Shown one piece after another: positions 21,902 through 24,960 of a stretch of DNA of 24,960 nt. The position numbers were made by a program, and so were the translations under genes. The stretch is from the IMG/VR virus record IMGVR_UViG_3300032242_000813, positions 1 to 24,960 of that record; one strand, 5' to 3'. Below the pieces are notes generated by a model. That model worked only from the letters and a program-made list of their open reading frames with translations, was not told the DNA's origin and searched no databases. Each line of letters opens with the position of its first letter. The stretch's first letter is position 1. The stretch is from a virus.

Positions 21902-22872
21902 TGCCTTACGTTGATGATGGAGTAGGTGGAATAATTTGGCAACCAGATCCTCCCGGCCCGGTAGATACAACTATTGGTCCTCCGTCACCGACGACGGATA
22001 CTCCTCCGCCTCCTCCGGGTACTGGTCCAGCTACACCAGAGCCGGGTACTGTCCCAGCCAACCCAACAACTAGTGGTGGGATTGCTGCTGTCCTCAAAGC
22101 ATTGGGTATAAGTGGTGCTGGTCTTAGCCCTAACGTACTTACGGCTCTTGCCTCTATTGGTCCGGCACTTATTACCGCGAAGAAGCAGTGGGATTTGTCG
22201 AGTCAGATGCTTGACTATGGTAATACGGCTGCTAATAAATACGATCCTTTTGGTTCTCAGAGGGCACAGTATCAGCAAAAGCTTGCTGCACTTGAAGCTA
22301 ATCCTGATGCAATTAAGGACACTCCGGGGTATCAATTTGCCCTTAAACAGGGACTTGGAGCCGTTGCCGGTAGAGATAATAGGGCTTTCGGGTTAGGTGC
22401 TGGTAGTACGTCCAAAGACATGATGGACTATGCACAGGGCTTGGCAAGCAAGACGTATAATGATACAATATCGCAATTGTCCCAATTGTCTGGTTCGCAG
22501 TTCGGACCCACCGGACAATCCCTTCAGGTTGCTGGTATGCAGGCTGATGTCAACCTCAAGAACCAAGCTCTCCAGAGTTTGTTCCTACCGATAGGTCTAG
22601 CTAATGCTCCGGTACCAAATGTGACAAACAATAACAATAATGCTAATGGACCCCCGGGTTCACCTACACATCCTACGGCTCCTACTGCACCTACAGCCCC
22701 AACAGTACCAGTACCGGGTGGTGGTCCCGGAACTGTTGCTCAACCACCTCCGGGGATGAATGATCCGGGCAATTCAGGGACTATTCCGATGGTACCGACT
22801 ACTCCTATTGTAGACAATCCAGACCCTTGGGATTTCTTTGGTCCCGGTGGTAACCCTTTGGGAAATAACTAA
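21901..22872 (+). CDS. putative internal virion/DNA-injection protein, 323 aa
   Basis: A Pro/Thr-rich lead (about 1-60) is followed by a helical domain (about 60-225) with GYQFALKQGLGAVAGRDNRAFGLG and KDMMDYAQGLASKTYND, a motif I associate with phage gp14-like DNA-injection proteins, then a Pro/Thr/Gly tail with a PTAPTAPTAPT repeat (about 257-270). It is flanked by TAATG junctions on both sides. Function as an ejected internal virion protein is inferred from this helix motif and from gene order. Confidence 0.6.
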   Translation: MPYVDDGVGGIIWQPDPPGPVDTTIGPPSPTTDTPPPPPGTGPATPEPGTVPANPTTSGGIAAVLKALGISGAGLSPNVLTALASIGPALITAKKQWDLSSQMLDYGNTAANKYDPFGSQRAQYQQKLAALEANPDAIKDTPGYQFALKQGLGAVAGRDNRAFGLGAGSTSKDMMDYAQGLASKTYNDTISQLSQLSGSQFGPTGQSLQVAGMQADVNLKNQALQSLFLPIGLANAPVPNVTNNNNNANGPPGSPTHPTAPTAPTAPTVPVPGGGPGTVAQPPPGMNDPGNSGTIPMVPTTPIVDNPDPWDFFGPGGNPLGNN

Positions 22873-24455
22873 TGGCTGATCTTAATGTATCTTCGCTCTT
22901 CCCTGCAATTACTCCCTTCTCTGGCGGAGCGGCAGGTTTCCTTGGTGGTGTCCAAGCTGGGACAGCGGTTAATGCTGCCCAACAGCAGTTGGATGCAGCG
23001 GGTATGGCTAACCAATCTGCTGCTCTTGATTTGCAAAACAAGGTCGCGGATCAACCTAATATAGCTGCTGCTAGAACCCTTACTGGTCTTCAGACAGCAG
23101 GTGGTATTGCCAATGCACCTACTGCTACGGCAGCGAATCTGTCTGCTCTTCAAGCCAATATCGCCAAAGCAAGTCTCTCAGCATCAGATGATGATCTGAA
23201 GGAACAGGGTACTCGTTTCTCGGCTGTTGATGCTTTGGATAAATATATCAACAAGGTTGATTCGGATGGCAATAAGACCTTTGATCCGGGTAATATGGAG
23301 CATCAAAGAGCTGCAAATGAGTTGGCTAAGATAGGACACCCTGACCACCAATTCAAACTCTTTGGTCCTAGTGATCAAGCACAAATTGCTGCCGCTGCGC
23401 CTATGGCTCGGGCGGCTAATGACTCTATTCAGAACACTCTTGAACAACGTCAGAAACTTGCTCAGATCACCACTGATAACAAGGGTAAGGCTGAGATTCA
23501 GCAAGGTGCGAATCAGACTGCAATTGGTGTTGCTAATATCGACGCCGATGCGAAGAAGACTGTTGCTCTGTTTGGGATGTATGCTCAACAAGGTGCTTCT
23601 GGTCTTCAAATGGCTCAGGCTCTTATGGCTATGCCAGAAGATAAACAGACCGCTTTGTTTGCTTACTATGAGAAGAATAAAGACGGTGCTATTTCTCCTG
23701 AGACACATGACAAACTTGTGGCAATCACAAAAGCAAAACTTGACAGTAGCAAAGACCCAGATTATGAAACCGCTAAGAAAGCTGTTGCTGAAAGAGCCCT
23801 TGCTTGGAATGCAATGGATACAACTGATGTACGACAAGCGGTTCTTAAAGAGGGCCTACTGACTCAAGCAGATTTGCAGGGAATGAAGAGCAAACAAGAA
23901 ATTGTTGCTGCTGCTTCTGCTGCTGCTATGAAAGTAAAAACACAAGCGGTAGCTGAACAGAAGGTAAAAGAGATGGGTTATGGTAAGGTAGATCCCAAAG
24001 TTGAACCTTACGATATTCCAAAATCCATCTCTCAGATGGGGTTGGGTAGAGCTGCTGATCGACTCGCTGCTGGTGGTAACAATCCGCCGACAACGAATTC
24101 GTCACAACTTCCGACCACTGCTCCTGCAGTACCAGATGGGGCAACTCCCTTCACTGGTCCACAACCTAGTGGTTTACCTCCGGGAAAGAAAATTGTTGCA
24201 ACGATTGGCTCGGGTAAAAATCGTCAAGCTGTACTTGGTGATATTGAAGCACCGTCGACTGGAACCACTTCACCGCCTGCTTCGTCAGCGGCCCCAGCGA
24301 CGGCTCCTACTGGTCCCGGAAGTGCAGCAGCACTTAATCAAGCTGAGTTGGCTAGACATACTAGACCTGATTTCTCAAAGAGTGAAACAGCTGGTGATTT
24401 GTTACGAAAACTAATGAACGATAAATCAAATCCGGGTAGACAAGGCGGTCAGTAA
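22872..24455 (+). CDS. putative internal virion protein, Ala/Gln-rich, 527 aa
   Basis: The N-terminus (FPAITPFSGGAAGFLGGVQAG) has the small-residue pattern of ejected proteins. Residues about 35-380 are Ala/Gln/Lys-rich helices, some coiled-coil-like; from about 390 to 500 a Pro/Thr/Ser/Ala linker follows, and a short charged C-terminus (PDFSKSETAGDLLRKLMND). No transglycosylase or peptidase motif is visible. Size and order match the middle internal core protein of podoviruses (T7 gp15 analogue), but this is positional inference. TAATG junctions at both ends. Confidence 0.6.
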   Translation: MADLNVSSLFPAITPFSGGAAGFLGGVQAGTAVNAAQQQLDAAGMANQSAALDLQNKVADQPNIAAARTLTGLQTAGGIANAPTATAANLSALQANIAKASLSASDDDLKEQGTRFSAVDALDKYINKVDSDGNKTFDPGNMEHQRAANELAKIGHPDHQFKLFGPSDQAQIAAAAPMARAANDSIQNTLEQRQKLAQITTDNKGKAEIQQGANQTAIGVANIDADAKKTVALFGMYAQQGASGLQMAQALMAMPEDKQTALFAYYEKNKDGAISPETHDKLVAITKAKLDSSKDPDYETAKKAVAERALAWNAMDTTDVRQAVLKEGLLTQADLQGMKSKQEIVAAASAAAMKVKTQAVAEQKVKEMGYGKVDPKVEPYDIPKSISQMGLGRAADRLAAGGNNPPTTNSSQLPTTAPAVPDGATPFTGPQPSGLPPGKKIVATIGSGKNRQAVLGDIEAPSTGTTSPPASSAAPATAPTGPGSAAALNQAELARHTRPDFSKSETAGDLLRKLMNDKSNPGRQGGQ

Positions 24456-24960
24456 TGAGTGGTTTTGCAACAATCCCGTTTCCAGAGGATACCCCAGCGG
24501 AATCTTCTGGTCCTTCGGTTATTCCTTTCCCTGACAATACCCCACAGTCTGACTCTGGGGTTGATCCACAATTGTTGGATCAGATTGCACGCAAGCGCAA
24601 TTCAGCTATTGACAATACTCCTGTCAAACCCTCTAAGTGGAATCTCTACGACCACCGTACTCCTAATGAAGTTCTTCAAGATGAAAAAGCTAGTCAACTA
24701 GCGGGTAATACAGAGCCTAGTATTGATACCCCTATTCATTATGGTGATAATGGGGTAACAATGGGTGCTTCTTCAGGACTCCAAACTATATCTTTTCCTG
24801 AACCTGATAATCACATTATTCCATTCCCTGAAGAAAAGAAATCTCCTCCTGAGGGAACAATGGCGTATGTCTCTGCTCAGTTTAAAGAGTCTGGTCGTCA
24901 AGTTCTCCAAACACTGGGTCAGGTTGCTGGTGGTGTTCAATCTATAATCCCGGGTTTGAA
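24455..24960 (+). CDS. partial gene, internal virion protein with PFP repeats, at least 168 aa, cut by window end
   Basis: The ATG at 24455 overlaps the stop of the previous gene (TAATG), and the frame is open to the right edge. The visible N-terminus repeats a short motif, IPFPEDTP, IPFPDNTP, ISFPEPDN and IPFPEEKK (residues about 7-129), separated by charged disordered stretches, before a helix starting about residue 135 (YVSAQFKESGRQVLQTLG). Its place at the end of the ejection cluster suggests it is the large internal virion protein, which in podoviruses often carries a lytic transglycosylase, but no enzymatic domain lies within the window. Confidence 0.65.
   Translation, partial: MSGFATIPFPEDTPAESSGPSVIPFPDNTPQSDSGVDPQLLDQIARKRNSAIDNTPVKPSKWNLYDHRTPNEVLQDEKASQLAGNTEPSIDTPIHYGDNGVTMGASSGLQTISFPEPDNHIIPFPEEKKSPPEGTMAYVSAQFKESGRQVLQTLGQVAGGVQSIIPGL

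Noticed and set aside
1-24960. CRISPR array, insertion sequence, integrase or attachment site
   Set aside because: No regularly spaced repeats, transposase or recombinase motifs, or tRNA-like attachment sequences were seen.

Overview
The window is a tailed bacteriophage (Caudoviricetes) segment of podovirus type. It carries a head-morphogenesis and DNA-packaging cluster in canonical order: small terminase, large terminase, portal, scaffold, capsid, P22 gp4-like and gp10-like connector proteins, a short fibre, and a run of low-complexity internal virion (ejection) proteins. There is no tape measure, sheath or major tail tube gene, which fits a short-tailed virion. No tRNA, rRNA, CRISPR array, integrase or repressor was recognised. 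The host cannot be fixed from this sequence. Strong sigma70-type promoters and purine-rich ribosome binding sites point to an ordinary bacterial host.

Layout. From 1 to about 2260 everything coding is leftward: four small genes (43-1602), one of them a DUF4326 protein, then a gene-free 400-base interval, then two overlapping tiny genes of 42 and 39 codons (2017-2257), the former an obvious membrane protein. The gene-free interval (about 1640-2016) is packed with nested perfect helices, two multi-branched domains and a classic H-type pseudoknot. G-U wobble pairs extend several helices only if the top strand is transcribed. I read it as a large structured non-coding RNA, and it is the most unusual element in the window. 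From about 2260 to 2864 lies an AT-rich divergent control region with two near-identical sigma70 promoters firing rightward, a candidate leftward promoter, direct repeats and a series of inverted repeats.

From 2865 to the right edge everything is rightward and nearly gap-free, with many 1-base TAATG or 8-base overlaps suggesting translational coupling. 2865-4693: a small exported protein, TerS, a proline-rich protein overprinting the TerS tail, an HNH protein and a small basic protein. 4752-9281: TerL, a GT-A-type glycosyltransferase and the portal. 9292-13131: a small gene, a GroES-like co-chaperonin, scaffold, an unknown, a putative head protein, the major capsid protein, then an AT-rich endonuclease VII-type HNH gene and a strong intrinsic terminator. 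13153-18749: a beta-helix structural protein, a small structural protein, a zinc-ribbon protein, the gp4-like and gp10-like connectors and a fibre. 18756-24960: five complete Pro/Gly/Gln/Ala-rich genes and one truncated gene, probably ejection proteins.

How the genes work together: TerS and TerL pump DNA through the portal into a prohead built from capsid and scaffold, perhaps helped by the phage GroES-like protein. The gp4-like and gp10-like proteins then seal the portal and build the tail hub, the fibre binds the cell, and the low-complexity proteins are likely ejected to escort DNA. The glycosyltransferase could modify the virion or the host surface. The leftward small genes and the structured RNA sit outside this assembly programme, and their role is unknown.
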